A DNA stretch of 64,000 bases from Chelativorans petroleitrophicus (GTDB lineage: Bacteria; Pseudomonadota; Alphaproteobacteria; Rhizobiales; Rhizobiaceae): the NCBI RefSeq assembly GCF_025398195.1, contig NZ_JAODNV010000016.1:1-64000 (forward strand), read 5' to 3'. Numbering within the stretch: position 1 is the first letter of the stretch; every line of letters starts with the position of its first letter. Made by a program: the position numbers and the translations under genes. The notes beneath the pieces are model-generated. The model worked only from the letters and a program-made list of their open reading frames with translations. It did not search any database and was not told where the DNA came from. This document shows positions 1 through 11,266 of this stretch, piece by piece.

Positions 1-24
1 GGTATTGCCGTTCCGTTTCGTCAT
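1..24 (-). CDS. Start of an unidentified gene, cut by the window edge
   Basis: Only the first eight codons lie in the window: an ATG at 24-22 on the minus strand reading Met-Thr-Lys-Arg-Asn-Gly-Asn-Thr. An AAGGAG ribosome binding site sits about 5 bases upstream. It follows the truncated binding-protein gene on the same strand, so it may be the next gene of a transporter operon, but nothing in eight residues identifies it. Confidence 0.45.
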
Positions 25-74
25 GATGGCTCCTTAATCTCAAGAGGGGGAGCCTCCGGCAATCCCGGCGCGGT

Positions 75-812
75 TCAGTCATTGGGTGCGATGTTTTCGG
101 CCAAGTCAAGATCACCGGCGCGCAGGTTGAGCAGGCGCACATTGGTGTCGGTTATCGGCAGGTAGGTTACTCTGTCGAACGTGTACTCATCGGCGCGCCA
201 ATGGTCAGGAAACTTTTCAATGACCAGACGCTCTTGAGGGAGATATTCAGCAAGCTTGTAGGGTCCGGCGCAGACCGGCGCTTTCGCAAATTCCTCCGGG
301 GTCACGGCTTCGGCAGCGGTCGGCGATACCATCATGCCTGCGCGGTCGGTCAGCTGAGTGAGCAAGGACACGGATGGCGCGGAAAGGATGAACTTGACCG
401 TTAGGTCATCGATCACCTCAACCGTATCGATCACGGCCAACTCGGAAGCGCGGCGGGAACCGGGGAGCGTCCTGTAGCGTTCGATATTATACTTTACCGC
501 TTCAGCGTCGAATGAGGTTCCGTCATGGAACACGACGCCGTCACGAAGCGACAAAGTCACTTCCGTCCCGTCGTCTGACCATTCCCATCCGGTCGCAAGC
601 ATCGGAACCAAGTTGCCCATTGGGTCGATATCGACAAGTTTGTCGCAAATGGATTGGAGCGAGACCCGGCCCACGAAAGTCGCGTTGGTCGCAGGATCGA
701 GCGACCCTGGGTCGTCACGCATGCCGATGCGCAATTCGGTTTGAGCGTAACTGTTGCCGCTGGCGAGAACGCCCAGCAGCGCGACTGCAAGGGCGATGCG
801 TTTCTTGGACAT
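75..812 (-). pseudogene. Truncated peptide/nickel-type ABC transporter substrate-binding protein
   Basis: The 245-residue product starts with a clear Sec signal peptide (about residues 1-23, ending SYA) and continues as the N-terminal half of an SBP_bac_5 family periplasmic protein, with the typical opening LRIGMRDDPGSLDPA and the segment LRLNLRAGDLDLAENIAP-like near its end. Family members are about 500 residues, so roughly the C-terminal half is missing. A stop at 75-77 ends the frame, and a new start with its own ribosome site follows 50 bases later, so the missing part is not simply in another frame here. It would normally deliver peptides or opine-like solutes to an ABC permease. Transcription diverges from the GntR gene at 1072. 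Deletion remnant is the likeliest reading; a short functional protein is unlikely. Confidence 0.75.
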
Positions 813-880
813 GAAGAGCTCCCTTTGAATGATCCGGCCACAGCCCTGCTGGACGCCGTTGCCGGTGCCAGTTGACTTGA

Positions 881-994
881 AACCAATCTCATGATTGGTT
901 GCAAACCAATTTGCTTAAGCATAAAAGCGAGCAACTTCGTCTCCGTCAATAGGCGGATTGCACTGGATTATCCAAACCACTTAGGTATTGGTTT
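881..994. promoter_or_regulatory. Cluster of ATTGGTT/AACCAAT half-sites, putative GntR operators
   Basis: The divergent intergenic region carries three overlapping or nearby inverted repeats built from one half-site: AACCAAT-N6-ATTGGTT at 881-900, ATTGGTT-N3-AACCAAT at 894-910, and AAACCA-N9-TGGTTT at 974-994. FadR/FCD-type GntR proteins bind palindromes containing TGGT...ACCA, so the product of the adjacent gene at 1072 is the obvious candidate ligand. The sites lie between the two divergent starts (812 and 1072). Seen directly; the binding assignment is inference. Confidence 0.6.
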
Positions 995-1071
995 GATCTT
1001 TATTCATCGCAGCACTTCAGATCGTCCGAAACGGAAACGCCGCTACAGTTTGTCATGGGTGGGGATTCAAT

Positions 1072-1758
1072 TTGAGGTCGAAAGCCGCGGAGAATAGGGA
1101 CGCGCTGCATGCTCGCATCCTGGATGCCCTGGAGTCCGGGGAGCTCGCAAAAGGAGGGAGGCTTTTTCCCGAGCGCGAATTGTGCACGCGCCTTGACGTC
1201 GGGCGATATGCCCTGCGCCGGGCGCTAAGCAAACTCGAAGCCGAAGGCGTCATTTGGCGCCGGCAGGGACAGGGAACTTTTCTTTCGGCCGTTTATCCTC
1301 CCATGGGAGAAAACTTCCTCCAGCAGACTTCGGATACGAGTCCGGCTGATATGATGGAAGTGCGGATCGAGTTTGAGCCGATTTTGGCGCGGCTCTGTGC
1401 CCTGCGAGCCTCTCGCGAGCAAATCCGGGACATCCGTGAAAAGGCGGCAATCGCGGCCCAAGCGGATACATCGCGTCGCTTCGAAAATTCGGATTTCGCC
1501 TTCCACCGCGCCGTTGCCCGAGGTACCAATAATGTTCTCTTGCTGGCAATGTACGATCTGGCGACCGCAACGCTGAGGAGGGCCGACTGGCGCGTTGCGC
1601 GGCAAAGCACGTTTTCCCATTCCCGCCGCAGCGAGGTTGCCAGAGAGCATGATGACATCGTGACCGCGATCGTGGAGCGCAATCCCCGCGCCGCCGAAGA
1701 TGCCATGCGCAAACATCTGCAATCCGTTTACGACTATCTGCAACGCCAGCATATCTGA
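1072..1758 (+). CDS. GntR family transcriptional regulator, FadR/FCD subfamily
   Basis: A 228-residue protein with an N-terminal winged helix-turn-helix (about residues 8-75, including LFPERELCTRLDVGRYALRRAL and the WRRQGQGTF wing) and a C-terminal helical FCD ligand domain (about 90-225) with the characteristic metal-ligand pattern, for example FENSDFAFHRAVAR. Such proteins are metabolite-responsive repressors. The start is TTG at 1072, since the nearby ATG at 1054 runs into a stop; GGTGGGG lies about 7 bases upstream. It is divergent from the truncated binding protein, and repeated ATTGGTT half-sites lie between them, so it probably controls that transporter operon and itself. Confidence 0.88.
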   Translation: MRSKAAENRDALHARILDALESGELAKGGRLFPERELCTRLDVGRYALRRALSKLEAEGVIWRRQGQGTFLSAVYPPMGENFLQQTSDTSPADMMEVRIEFEPILARLCALRASREQIRDIREKAAIAAQADTSRRFENSDFAFHRAVARGTNNVLLLAMYDLATATLRRADWRVARQSTFSHSRRSEVAREHDDIVTAIVERNPRAAEDAMRKHLQSVYDYLQRQHI

Positions 1759-1927
1759 TCGCCTTTATTCCAGACGATACGGAGGAAGCGAAGGGATAGC
1801 CGAGCTACGGTTCCGGACCGTCCGAGAGAAGGCACGGGCCGATGATTATCGTGGCGTTGGAATCAACCTGAGCAAGAACTGAACGGCATCGTTGGCCAGT
1901 ACAGAGGGCCGGCCATTCAGCTCACCC

Positions 1928-2845
1928 TTACGGCAGCTGCAGATCGTAGACCCTGGCGATGTCGTCGAGCATAAGATTGGCCGCGATGACACCGCCAGCG
2001 GTGTTCCAAATCGCATCGTCCACGGGATAGACCTTGCCGGTCTTGACGGCCTCGAGGTTCTTCCACAGCGGCTCATCGGTCCACTCGGCGGCGCGCGCCT
2101 CAGCATCGCCGTCGCCGGTCTCGTAGACGAAGTAGAAGAGCCGGTCACCATCCATTTCCGGGATGCGCTCCTTGGTGACCTCGTCGGCAAAGGTGTCCTT
2201 GTCCTGGCTTGCGGGGCGCGCAAAGCCGATCTGGGACAGGATGATCCCCGCGAACGTATCCTTGTAGTAGATGCGGGTGCGGCCTGCCATGAAGCGGACG
2301 AGCGAGATTTTCTCCGCCTTGCGATCACCAAGCGCCTTCGAGAGCGCGGCAAGCTTGGCATCGAAACGGGCGAGCACGTTCTCGCCCTCGACCCTCTTTC
2401 CCACGGCCTCGGTATAGACCGCGAAATTGATCTTCCAGTCGCCGCGCAGCCGTTCGGAAAAGACCGTGGGCGCGATCGTCGAAAGCTGTTCGTAGATCTT
2501 CTCCTGGCGTGTCTTGTTGCCGATGATGAGGTCGGGCTGGAGCGCGGCAATCAGCTCGAGATTGACCGCGGACTCCTCGCCCACCACTTCGACGCCTTCC
2601 ATCTGTTCCGCGATGTGGTCGTACCACGGGTCGCCGAGCCAGGACCGGACAGCCCCGACCGGCTTGATGCCGACCGCCAGAAGAGCCTCTGTGCCTTCGT
2701 TCGTCAGCACCACGACACGCTGCGGGTTTTCCGGCACTTCGGTGGTGCCCATGGCGTGGGTGATCTCAGCGGCTGAAAGAGCCATCGCGGAGGCAAGAAG
2801 AAGCGGCAGGGCGGCAAACGCGGAAAGAATGCGGCGTGGGAACAT
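1928..2845 (-). CDS. Fe(III)-siderophore ABC transporter, periplasmic binding protein
   Basis: A 305-residue protein with a Sec signal peptide (about residues 1-25) and a type III periplasmic binding fold: TEVPENPQRVVVLTNEGTEALLAVG, then ALQPDLIIGNK, and a C-terminal lobe ending VYPVDDAIWNTAGGVIAANLMLDDI. This is the FecB/FepB/FhuD class that hands ferric siderophores or ferric citrate to an inner-membrane importer. The siderophore cannot be named. It is transcribed divergently from the permease and ATPase genes at 2939-5812, and a RirA-type box lies 14 bases before its start codon, so iron repression of both arms is expected. Confidence 0.9.
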   Translation of the reverse strand: MFPRRILSAFAALPLLLASAMALSAAEITHAMGTTEVPENPQRVVVLTNEGTEALLAVGIKPVGAVRSWLGDPWYDHIAEQMEGVEVVGEESAVNLELIAALQPDLIIGNKTRQEKIYEQLSTIAPTVFSERLRGDWKINFAVYTEAVGKRVEGENVLARFDAKLAALSKALGDRKAEKISLVRFMAGRTRIYYKDTFAGIILSQIGFARPASQDKDTFADEVTKERIPEMDGDRLFYFVYETGDGDAEARAAEWTDEPLWKNLEAVKTGKVYPVDDAIWNTAGGVIAANLMLDDIARVYDLQLP

Positions 2846-2858
2846 CTGGCACCTAACT

Positions 2859-2873
2859 TGACAACACCAGTCA
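2859..2873. promoter_or_regulatory. Putative RirA iron-responsive operator (TGA-N9-TCA)
   Basis: TGA, nine bases, TCA occurs inside a larger palindrome TTGAC-N7-GTCAA, in the 93-base intergenic region between the divergent siderophore-uptake genes. TGA-N9-TCA is the iron-responsive operator bound by RirA in rhizobia. Its location just upstream of both transcription units fits iron-dependent repression. Confidence 0.6.
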
Positions 2874-2938
2874 AAATTGAGACAGCAACCAACACCAGAA
2901 GAAACAGGACTGTCAAGGTCGTCTTTTAGGAATCACTG

Positions 2939-3940
2939 GTGCTTGTAGCCCTGCCTGCCGGACAAGGAAGGCTGCCGCTCCTGTACGCGGCGCTCGGCCT
3001 GACGCTCTGCCTCATGCTGCTTGGCAGCCTACTGCTCGGCTACAGGATCTATTCACCTGCCGAGCTCTGGGATGCTCTGGCCGGCACGGGCGGCGAGGCG
3101 GGAACGGTCATCCGGGAATATCGCTTGCCGCGCGCCGTCGTCGCCCCGCTGGTGGGAGCGGCCCTCGGTGTCTCAGGCGTCCTCGTCCAGACGCTTTCGC
3201 GCAACCGCATCGCCTCACCCGACACGCTGGGGCTCAATGCCGGCGCCTCGCTCGCGGTCGTGGCGGCAAGCGCCGGTCTCGGGATCAGCTCGCTTGCCGG
3301 TCTTTCCCTCGCAGCAGCGGTCGGCGCATTTCTGACAAGCGTGCTCGTATTTGCGGTGGCGGCGACGGCGGGCGGGCTTTCGCCGCTCAGGATCGTGCTC
3401 GTCGGCGTCACCTTCGCCGGGCTCATGAACGCCCTTGTCGAGGTCGTGCTGACGGTGAACGAGGCAGAGCTGCAACAACTGCTGTTCTGGCTCGCAGGCG
3501 CCTTCGTCGATCGTCCGCTGAACCTGGTGGCGAGGAGCCTGCCGCTCCTGGCGATCGGTGGAGTCCTCGCGGCAATGCTCGCGCGGCCGCTCGACGCGCT
3601 GCAGACGGACGACACGACCGCGCAAAGCCTGGGTGCGCCGATCCGCCTTGTCCGCATCGCAAGCTTCATTGCCGTTTCGCTGCTTACCGGCGCCTCCGTC
3701 GCAATGGCAGGGCCCGTCGGCTTCGTCGGCCTCGTGGTGCCGCATGCCGCTCGCGTGCTCTCAGGCTCGCGCCACAGCCGGCAGATTCTCGTCGCAGCGT
3801 TGATCGGCGCGATCTACGCGACCGGCGCGGACATCCTTGCCCGCTTCGTGATCTTTCCGACCGAAGCACCGGTCGGTGCGATCACGGCGGTGGTGGGTGC
3901 GGCGCTTCTGCTGGTGCTGTTGCGGAGGCGTGCCGCATGA
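2939..3940 (+). CDS. Fe-siderophore ABC transporter, permease (FecCD family) 1
   Basis: A 333-residue very hydrophobic protein with about 8-10 membrane segments. It matches the FecCD/BtuC permease family: a YRLPRAV motif near residue 62, the region GVLVQTLSRNRIASPDTLGLNAGA (about 82-105), and the conserved GPVGFVGLVVPHAAR coupling region (about 259-273). It forms half of the inner-membrane channel for iron-siderophore import. The start is GTG at 2939; the ribosome site is weak. It overlaps the next permease by four bases (ATGA), so the two are translationally coupled. Confidence 0.92.
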   Translation: MLVALPAGQGRLPLLYAALGLTLCLMLLGSLLLGYRIYSPAELWDALAGTGGEAGTVIREYRLPRAVVAPLVGAALGVSGVLVQTLSRNRIASPDTLGLNAGASLAVVAASAGLGISSLAGLSLAAAVGAFLTSVLVFAVAATAGGLSPLRIVLVGVTFAGLMNALVEVVLTVNEAELQQLLFWLAGAFVDRPLNLVARSLPLLAIGGVLAAMLARPLDALQTDDTTAQSLGAPIRLVRIASFIAVSLLTGASVAMAGPVGFVGLVVPHAARVLSGSRHSRQILVAALIGAIYATGADILARFVIFPTEAPVGAITAVVGAALLLVLLRRRAA

Positions 3941-4992
3941 GCAGCGCCGCGCTCGGCATGTCCAGGGAAAGCTTCGCCCGGGACCGTGCAAGGGCGGTGA
4001 TCGTGCTGCTTGCGCTGCTCGGCGCGGCGGCGGCTCTGCTGCTCGGCAGCACGGCATTCGGTTCGACCTGGATTCCTCTCGACAGGATTTTCGCCGTGCT
4101 GGTCGGGAGCGGAGAGCGCACCGATCAACTGATCGTCCTTCAGCTGCGTTTGCCACGCGTGCTATTGTCGGCCCTCGCGGGCGGTGCCATCGCGATCTCG
4201 GGCTACATGCTTCAGAAGGTGACGCGCAACGATCTCGCTTCGCCCAGCGTGCTGGGGGTCGTCGACGGCGCGGCCCTGGGAGTCGTCATCTTCCTGGCCT
4301 GCCTGTCGGATGAAAGCAACGCGCTCGTAACCAGCATCGCCTGGCAGCCGGTGGCTGCGGCGGCGGGAGCCGTTACGGCCGTCGTACTGGTCTTCGCGCT
4401 CAGCGGCAGCCAGGCATCCTCTGCTGTGCGCCTGCTCCTCTTCGGCATTGCAGTGGCTGCCGCAGCCAAAGCTGCCACGATGGTGCTGATGCTGATCGGC
4501 CCGATCTACCGCACCACGCAGGCCGCACGTTGGATTGCTGGCGCGGTCAATGAGACCAACTGGAACGAGGTGCAGCTCACCGCACTGCTCTTGGCGCCAG
4601 CGCTGCTTGCCGCGCTTTTACTCGCGCGGCAGTTGCCTCCGGCCGACCTCGACGAGATATCCGCCCGTTCGGTCGGCCTCAATCTTCCAGCCTTTCGGCC
4701 GCTGGTTTTCGCTCTGGCCGCCACGCTGACGGCGATCGCGGTCGCCTTCGCCGGCGGCGTCAGCTTTGTCGGGCTGCTCGCGCCGCACATGGCCCGTCTG
4801 CTGGTGGGCCGTTCGGTGTCGGCGGGTATCATTGCCAGCCTGCTTTGCGGCGCAGCCATGCTGATGGGCGCGGATCTGGTCGTCCGGGTGCTCTTTGCAC
4901 CCACGGAAGTGCCTGCCGGCACGGTCACGGCAGTGATCGGCGCGCCTTACTTCCTCTACTTGCTTTTGCGGAAAGACCAAATTCATGGATAA
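3937..4992 (+). CDS. Fe-siderophore ABC transporter, permease (FecCD family) 2
   Basis: A 351-residue FecCD family membrane protein and partner of the preceding permease. Visible family landmarks are LRLPRVLLSALAGGAIAISG (about residues 69-88), TRNDLASPSVLGVVDGA and GGVSFVGLLAPHMARLLVG, the region that contacts the ATPase. Having two distinct permease genes is typical of FecC-FecD or FepD-FepG systems. Its last codons overlap the ATPase start by eight bases, continuing a tight operon of permease, permease, ATPase. Confidence 0.92.
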   Translation: MSSAALGMSRESFARDRARAVIVLLALLGAAAALLLGSTAFGSTWIPLDRIFAVLVGSGERTDQLIVLQLRLPRVLLSALAGGAIAISGYMLQKVTRNDLASPSVLGVVDGAALGVVIFLACLSDESNALVTSIAWQPVAAAAGAVTAVVLVFALSGSQASSAVRLLLFGIAVAAAAKAATMVLMLIGPIYRTTQAARWIAGAVNETNWNEVQLTALLLAPALLAALLLARQLPPADLDEISARSVGLNLPAFRPLVFALAATLTAIAVAFAGGVSFVGLLAPHMARLLVGRSVSAGIIASLLCGAAMLMGADLVVRVLFAPTEVPAGTVTAVIGAPYFLYLLLRKDQIHG

Positions 4993-5812
4993 GAGGGTCG
5001 CGTCGGAAAGCGGCGTAAGCGTCGAGACGCTTTCGGTTTCCTATGGAGCCCGAACCGCGGTGGATGCCGTTTCGCTCGCTATTCCGAAGGGCAAGATCAC
5101 CGTCCTGGCAGGCCCCAACGGATGCGGCAAGTCGACCCTCCTGCGGGCGATCCGCCGGCTGCACCCCGCCAAGTCTGGCCGCGTGCTGCTCGACGGTTTG
5201 GAAACCGGCAGGCTGCGCGAGAAGGAAATTGCGCGGGAGATCGGCCTCCTCGGCCAGTCGCCATCTGCGCCGGAGGACATGCGGGTCGAGGAGCTGGTGC
5301 GCCTCGGCCGCTTTCCCCACCAGGCCATGATGCAGCCTTGGAGCGCTGAGGACGCGACCGCCATTGAGGACGCGATGTTCGGCACCGGCATCGGCCATCT
5401 GCGCGACAGGCGGCTCGGCTCACTTTCGGGCGGGCAGCTTCAGCGTGTCTGGATCGCCATGGTGCTGGCACAGGAAACCGACGTCATCTGCCTCGATGAG
5501 CCGGTGAACCATCTCGACATGGCTCACCAGATCGACTGCCTGGACCTTGTCAGCCGTCTGAACCGCGAGCGCGGGCGCACCGTCGTGCTCGTCCTGCACG
5601 ACCTCAACCTCGCAGCCCGCTACGCCGATCTTCTGGTCTTCATGAAGGAGGGCCGGATCGTTGAAGCGGGCCTGCCGCGGGATCTCATGCGGGAGGATCT
5701 GATCGCCTCCGTCTTCGGAATCCAATGCCGGGTAATCGAAGATCCCGTACATGAGCGCCCCCTATGCATACCCATGCGCAACTCCTCTCCCCGCTTCCGC
5801 CCGGTCGAGTGA
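4985..5812 (+). CDS. Fe-siderophore ABC transporter, ATP-binding protein
   Basis: A 275-residue ABC ATPase of the FecE/FhuC type that powers the importer. Walker A is GPNGCGKST (about residues 43-51), the signature is LSGGQLQR (about 144-151), Walker B is VICLDEP, followed by the D-loop NHLD and the switch histidine in LHDLN. The C-terminal region ends in a short arginine/proline-rich tail. It closes the iron-uptake operon and stops 10 bases before the convergent mutase gene; I see no clear terminator hairpin in that gap. Confidence 0.93.
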   Translation: MDKRVASESGVSVETLSVSYGARTAVDAVSLAIPKGKITVLAGPNGCGKSTLLRAIRRLHPAKSGRVLLDGLETGRLREKEIAREIGLLGQSPSAPEDMRVEELVRLGRFPHQAMMQPWSAEDATAIEDAMFGTGIGHLRDRRLGSLSGGQLQRVWIAMVLAQETDVICLDEPVNHLDMAHQIDCLDLVSRLNRERGRTVVLVLHDLNLAARYADLLVFMKEGRIVEAGLPRDLMREDLIASVFGIQCRVIEDPVHERPLCIPMRNSSPRFRPVE

Positions 5813-5822
5813 AGGCATCTCG

Positions 5823-7961
5823 CTAAAAATTCCGCCGTTTGCCTTCAAGCAAATCGAGGATAGTGTGTGCGGTATCGAGCACGTTGCTGCCGGGGCCGAA
5901 GACGGCAGCCACGCCGTGGTCGAGCAGAAACTGGCGGTCCTGCCTCGGGATCACGCCGCCGCAAACGACGATAATGTTTTCCGCTCCCTTGGTCTTCAGC
6001 GCCTCGATCAGGCTCGGCACCAATGTCTTGTGGCCGGCGGCGAGCGAGGAGACGCCCAACACATGCACCTTCGCGCGGACCGCCATTTCGGCGGCCTCCT
6101 CCGGCGTCTGGAAGAGCGGCCCGGCGAGCACCTCGAAGCCGATGTCGCCAAAGGCGGAGGCGATCACCTTGGCGCCCCGGTCGTGCCCATCCTGACCGAG
6201 CTTCGCCACCATCACCTTCGGCTTCTCGCCGATCCGGGATGAGAACTCCTTCAGCCGTGAGACGATCGTTTCGTATTCCGGCTCATCCTTGTAGGCAGCG
6301 CCGTAGACCGCTTCCACCACTTCCGGAACCGCATCGTATTCGCGGAAGGCGCGGCGCAGGGCATCGGAGATCTCGCCCACCGTGGCTCGGGCGCGGGACG
6401 CCTCGACCGCCGCTTCCAGTATGTTGCCCTCGCCGGAGCGCGCGACCTTCTCCAGCGCCTCCAGCGCGGCCTCCAAGCGCTTGGGATCGCGCTGCCGCTT
6501 CACCGTCTCGATGCGGGCGATCTGCGCGTTGCGCACCGCGGTGTTGTCGATGCTGAGGATGTCGATCTCGTCCTCGTTCTCGAGCCTGTATTTGTTGACA
6601 CCGACGATCACCGTCTCGCCGCGATCCACCGCCGCCTGTTTCCTGATCGTCGCTTCCTCGATCATGCGCTTGGGCAGACCTTCGGCCACGGCCTTCGTCA
6701 TCCCGCCCATGGCCTCGATCTCTTCCATCAGCGCCCAGGCCTTCTCGGCCAGCTCATGGGTGAGGCGCTCCACATAGTAGGAGCCGGCGAGCGGATCGAC
6801 GACCTTCGTCACTCCGGTCTCATGCTGCAGGATGAGCTGCGTGTTGCGGGCGATACGCGCGGAAAATTCCGTCGGCAGCGCGATCGCCTCGTCGAAGGAG
6901 TTGGTATGGAGCGACTGCGTTCCGCCCAGCACGGCGGCGAGCGCCTCATAGGCCGTGCGTACGATGTTGTTGTAGGGGTCCTGCTCCTGCAGCGACACGC
7001 CCGAGGTCTGGCAGTGCGTGCGCAGCATCATGGAGCGCGGGTCCTTCGGGTTGAATTCCTTCATGACGCGCGACCACAGGAGCCGCGCGGCGCGCAGCTT
7101 CGCCGCCTCCATGAAGAAGTTCATGCCGATGGCGAAGAAGAAGGAAAGACGGCCGGCGAAGGCGTCCACGTCCAGCCCCTTCCTCAGGGCCGCGCGCACA
7201 TATTCGCGCCCATCGGCGAGCGTGAAGGCGAGCTCCTGAACCAGCGTCGCCCCCGCCTCCTGCATGTGATAGCCGGAGATCGAGATGGAGTTGAACTTCG
7301 GCATCTCCCGCGCCGTATATTCGATGATGTCGGCAACGATCCGCATCGAGGGCTCAGGCGGGTAGATGTAGGTGTTGCGAACCATGAACTCCTTCAGGAT
7401 GTCGTTCTGGATGGTCCCGGAGAGCTTCCCGCGCGGCACACCCTGTTCCTCGCCCGCGACGATGAAATTGGCGAGAATCGGGATCACGGCCCCGTTCATA
7501 GTCATCGACACGGAGACTTTCTCCAGCGGAATGCCGTCGAAGAGGATCTTCATGTCCTCCACGGAGTCGATGGCAACGCCCGCCTTGCCGACATCCCCCT
7601 CCACCCGCGGATGATCGCTGTCATAGCCGCGATGGGTGGCAAGGTCGAAGGCGACGGACACGCCCTGCTGCCCGGCGGCCAGCGCCTTGCGGTAGAAGGC
7701 GTTCGATTCTTCGGCCGTCGAGAAGCCGGCATATTGGCGGATTGTCCAGGGCCGGCCGGCATACATGGTAGCGCGCGGTCCGCGCACGAAGGGCTCGAAG
7801 CCCGGCAGGCTGCCGAGATGCGGGACGCCCGCGACGTCCTCCTCGGTGTAAAGCGGCTTGACCTTGATGCCTTCCGGCGTGTGCCAGGTGAGCGTTTCGA
7901 GGTCCGCCTTGATCTCCTTCTCGGCGAGCGCGCGCCACTGGTCGAGCTTGGACTGGGTCAT
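5823..7961 (-). CDS. scpA: Methylmalonyl-CoA mutase (adenosylcobalamin-dependent)
   Basis: A 712-residue single-chain mutase that isomerises (R)-methylmalonyl-CoA to succinyl-CoA, the last step of propionyl-CoA assimilation. The N-terminal 550 residues form the CoA-binding TIM barrel ([20 protein letters not shown] near residue 70). The C-terminal B12 domain begins at about residue 580 and carries the base-off motif DGHDRG with His about 593, then [16 protein letters not shown] and the GG loop. Length matches the homodimeric family. It lies downstream of pccB-yghU-pccA on the same strand but behind a 379-base repeat-bearing gap, so it may have its own promoter. No epimerase gene is seen in the window. 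Confidence 0.96.
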   Translation of the reverse strand: MTQSKLDQWRALAEKEIKADLETLTWHTPEGIKVKPLYTEEDVAGVPHLGSLPGFEPFVRGPRATMYAGRPWTIRQYAGFSTAEESNAFYRKALAAGQQGVSVAFDLATHRGYDSDHPRVEGDVGKAGVAIDSVEDMKILFDGIPLEKVSVSMTMNGAVIPILANFIVAGEEQGVPRGKLSGTIQNDILKEFMVRNTYIYPPEPSMRIVADIIEYTAREMPKFNSISISGYHMQEAGATLVQELAFTLADGREYVRAALRKGLDVDAFAGRLSFFFAIGMNFFMEAAKLRAARLLWSRVMKEFNPKDPRSMMLRTHCQTSGVSLQEQDPYNNIVRTAYEALAAVLGGTQSLHTNSFDEAIALPTEFSARIARNTQLILQHETGVTKVVDPLAGSYYVERLTHELAEKAWALMEEIEAMGGMTKAVAEGLPKRMIEEATIRKQAAVDRGETVIVGVNKYRLENEDEIDILSIDNTAVRNAQIARIETVKRQRDPKRLEAALEALEKVARSGEGNILEAAVEASRARATVGEISDALRRAFREYDAVPEVVEAVYGAAYKDEPEYETIVSRLKEFSSRIGEKPKVMVAKLGQDGHDRGAKVIASAFGDIGFEVLAGPLFQTPEEAAEMAVRAKVHVLGVSSLAAGHKTLVPSLIEALKTKGAENIIVVCGGVIPRQDRQFLLDHGVAAVFGPGSNVLDTAHTILDLLEGKRRNF

Positions 7962-7984
7962 GAGAGGCTCCTGCAGAAGGGCGC

Positions 7985-8330
7985 CTTATCCTCCCCCTCG
8001 TGAGTAGAGCAGTCGTATGTGGCGAATCTCCCCGCGCCGCCTCCCCCTCGATAAGCTAGGGGCAGGCATCTCTCCCACACACTGCAGGGGGGAGGAAACA
8101 CGGCGCTCGAGCCCAGCCCTTCCTCTGCCCCATTTAGTGGGGGAGAGGCGTCGAGGCGAAGCCGAGACGGAGAGGGGATGAACGGGCGGCTGCAGCCATA
8201 CGCAATCGCCCTGCACTTGCGGAGAGGATGACAGCGAAGCGACGGGGTGGGGATTGAGGCGGCACGGGTTTTCACACCCTCACCCCGGACCTTCGGTCCA
8301 ACCCTCCCTACAAGGGGAAGGGTGAAAGCA
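7985..8330. repeat. Extragenic G/C-rich repeat elements of rhizobial type
   Basis: The 379-base gap between the mutase and pccA contains no convincing gene. It holds several related C-rich and G-rich pieces: CTCCCCCTCG at 7990-7999 and again near 8041; CCCCATTTAGTGGGGGAGAG at about 8128-8147 followed by an AGGCGAAGCCGAGACGGAGAG stretch; and CCTCACCCCGGACCTTCGGT at about 8278-8297 followed by a CCCTCCCTACAAGGGGAAGGG hairpin. This style of mosaic element is common between genes in Hyphomicrobiales. Assignment is from memory. Confidence 0.55.
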
Positions 8331-8340
8331 TACCCCACCA

Positions 8341-10340
<2,000 letters not shown>

Positions 10341-10341
<1 letters not shown>

Positions 10342-11258
10342 CACTGCTGTGAAAGCTTGTCCTGCGTCTTCATCTCGAAATCGGACGCATCGTGACGCTC
10401 GCGCAGCTGCGTGGCCGGATCGCCGGAGGTTTTGTTGACCATGGCCCCGCGCTTCACCGCCGGGCGCGCGCCGATCTGCTTCGCCCAGCGCACGACATGG
10501 GTGTATTCATGCGTGCTCAGGAATTCGCCCGCGTTCGGATAGGACTCGTTGAGCGACAGCCGCCCGTACCAGGGCCAGATCGCCATGTCGGCGATCGTGT
10601 ATTCGCTTCCGGCCATGAACTCGTTCTGCGCCAGATGCCGGTCGAGCACATCCATCTGCCGCTTCACCTCCATGGCGTAGCGGTTGATGGCGTATTCGAT
10701 CTTCATGGGTGCGTAGGTGTAGAAATGGCCGAAGCCGCCGCCGAGATACGGCGCCGAACCCATCTGCCAGAACAGCCAGTTAAGCGCCTCGGTACGCCGC
10801 CGGATATCAGCCGGCAGGAAAGCACCGAATTTCTCGGCAAGATAGAGCAGGATCGAGCCGGACTCGAAAATGCGAATGGGTTCGCCGCCGCCCTTCGGCG
10901 CGCGGTCTAGCATGGCCGGGATCTTGGAATTCGGGTTCACCTTCACGAAGCCGGAGCCGAACTGCTCCCCTTCGCCGATGCGGATCAGCCAGGCGTCATA
11001 CTCCGCGTCCGCGTGGCCCGCCGCAAGCAGCTCTTCCAGCATGATCGTGACCTTGACCCCATTGGGCGTAGCCAGCGAGTAGAGCTGCAGCGGATGCTTG
11101 CCCACCGGCAGTTCCTTCTCATGCGTCGGCCCGGCAACCGGCCTGTTGATCGAGGCGAATTCGCCGCCCGACGGCACCTCCCATGTCCAGACTTTCGGTG
11201 GCACGTAGCCGGCGGGGAAGTTCTTCTCGGGAGGGAATTTCTCGTCGCTGTCGCTCAT
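10341..11258 (-). CDS. yghU: Glutathione-dependent disulfide-bond oxidoreductase, YghU type
   Basis: A 305-residue glutathione transferase-fold protein. The sequence is very close to E. coli YghU as I recall it: PPKVWTWEVPSGGEFA, INRPVAGPTHEKELPVGKHP, LYSLATPNGVKVTIMLEELL, the VNPNSKIPA cis-proline region, FESGSILLYLAEKFG, and GGGFGHFYTYAPMKIEYAIN. YghU-type enzymes bind two glutathiones per subunit and act as disulfide reductases. It sits between pccB (8-base gap) and pccA (one-base overlap), so it is co-transcribed with the carboxylase. Why a thiol enzyme belongs there is unexplained; protection of CoA or biotin chemistry is only a guess. Confidence 0.93.
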
Positions 11259-11266
11259 TATGACCT

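Noticed and set aside
1759-1927. Terminator between the GntR gene and the siderophore-binding protein
   Set aside because: Short GC repeats are present (GGCCGGCC near 1910), but no stem with a following U tract was found.
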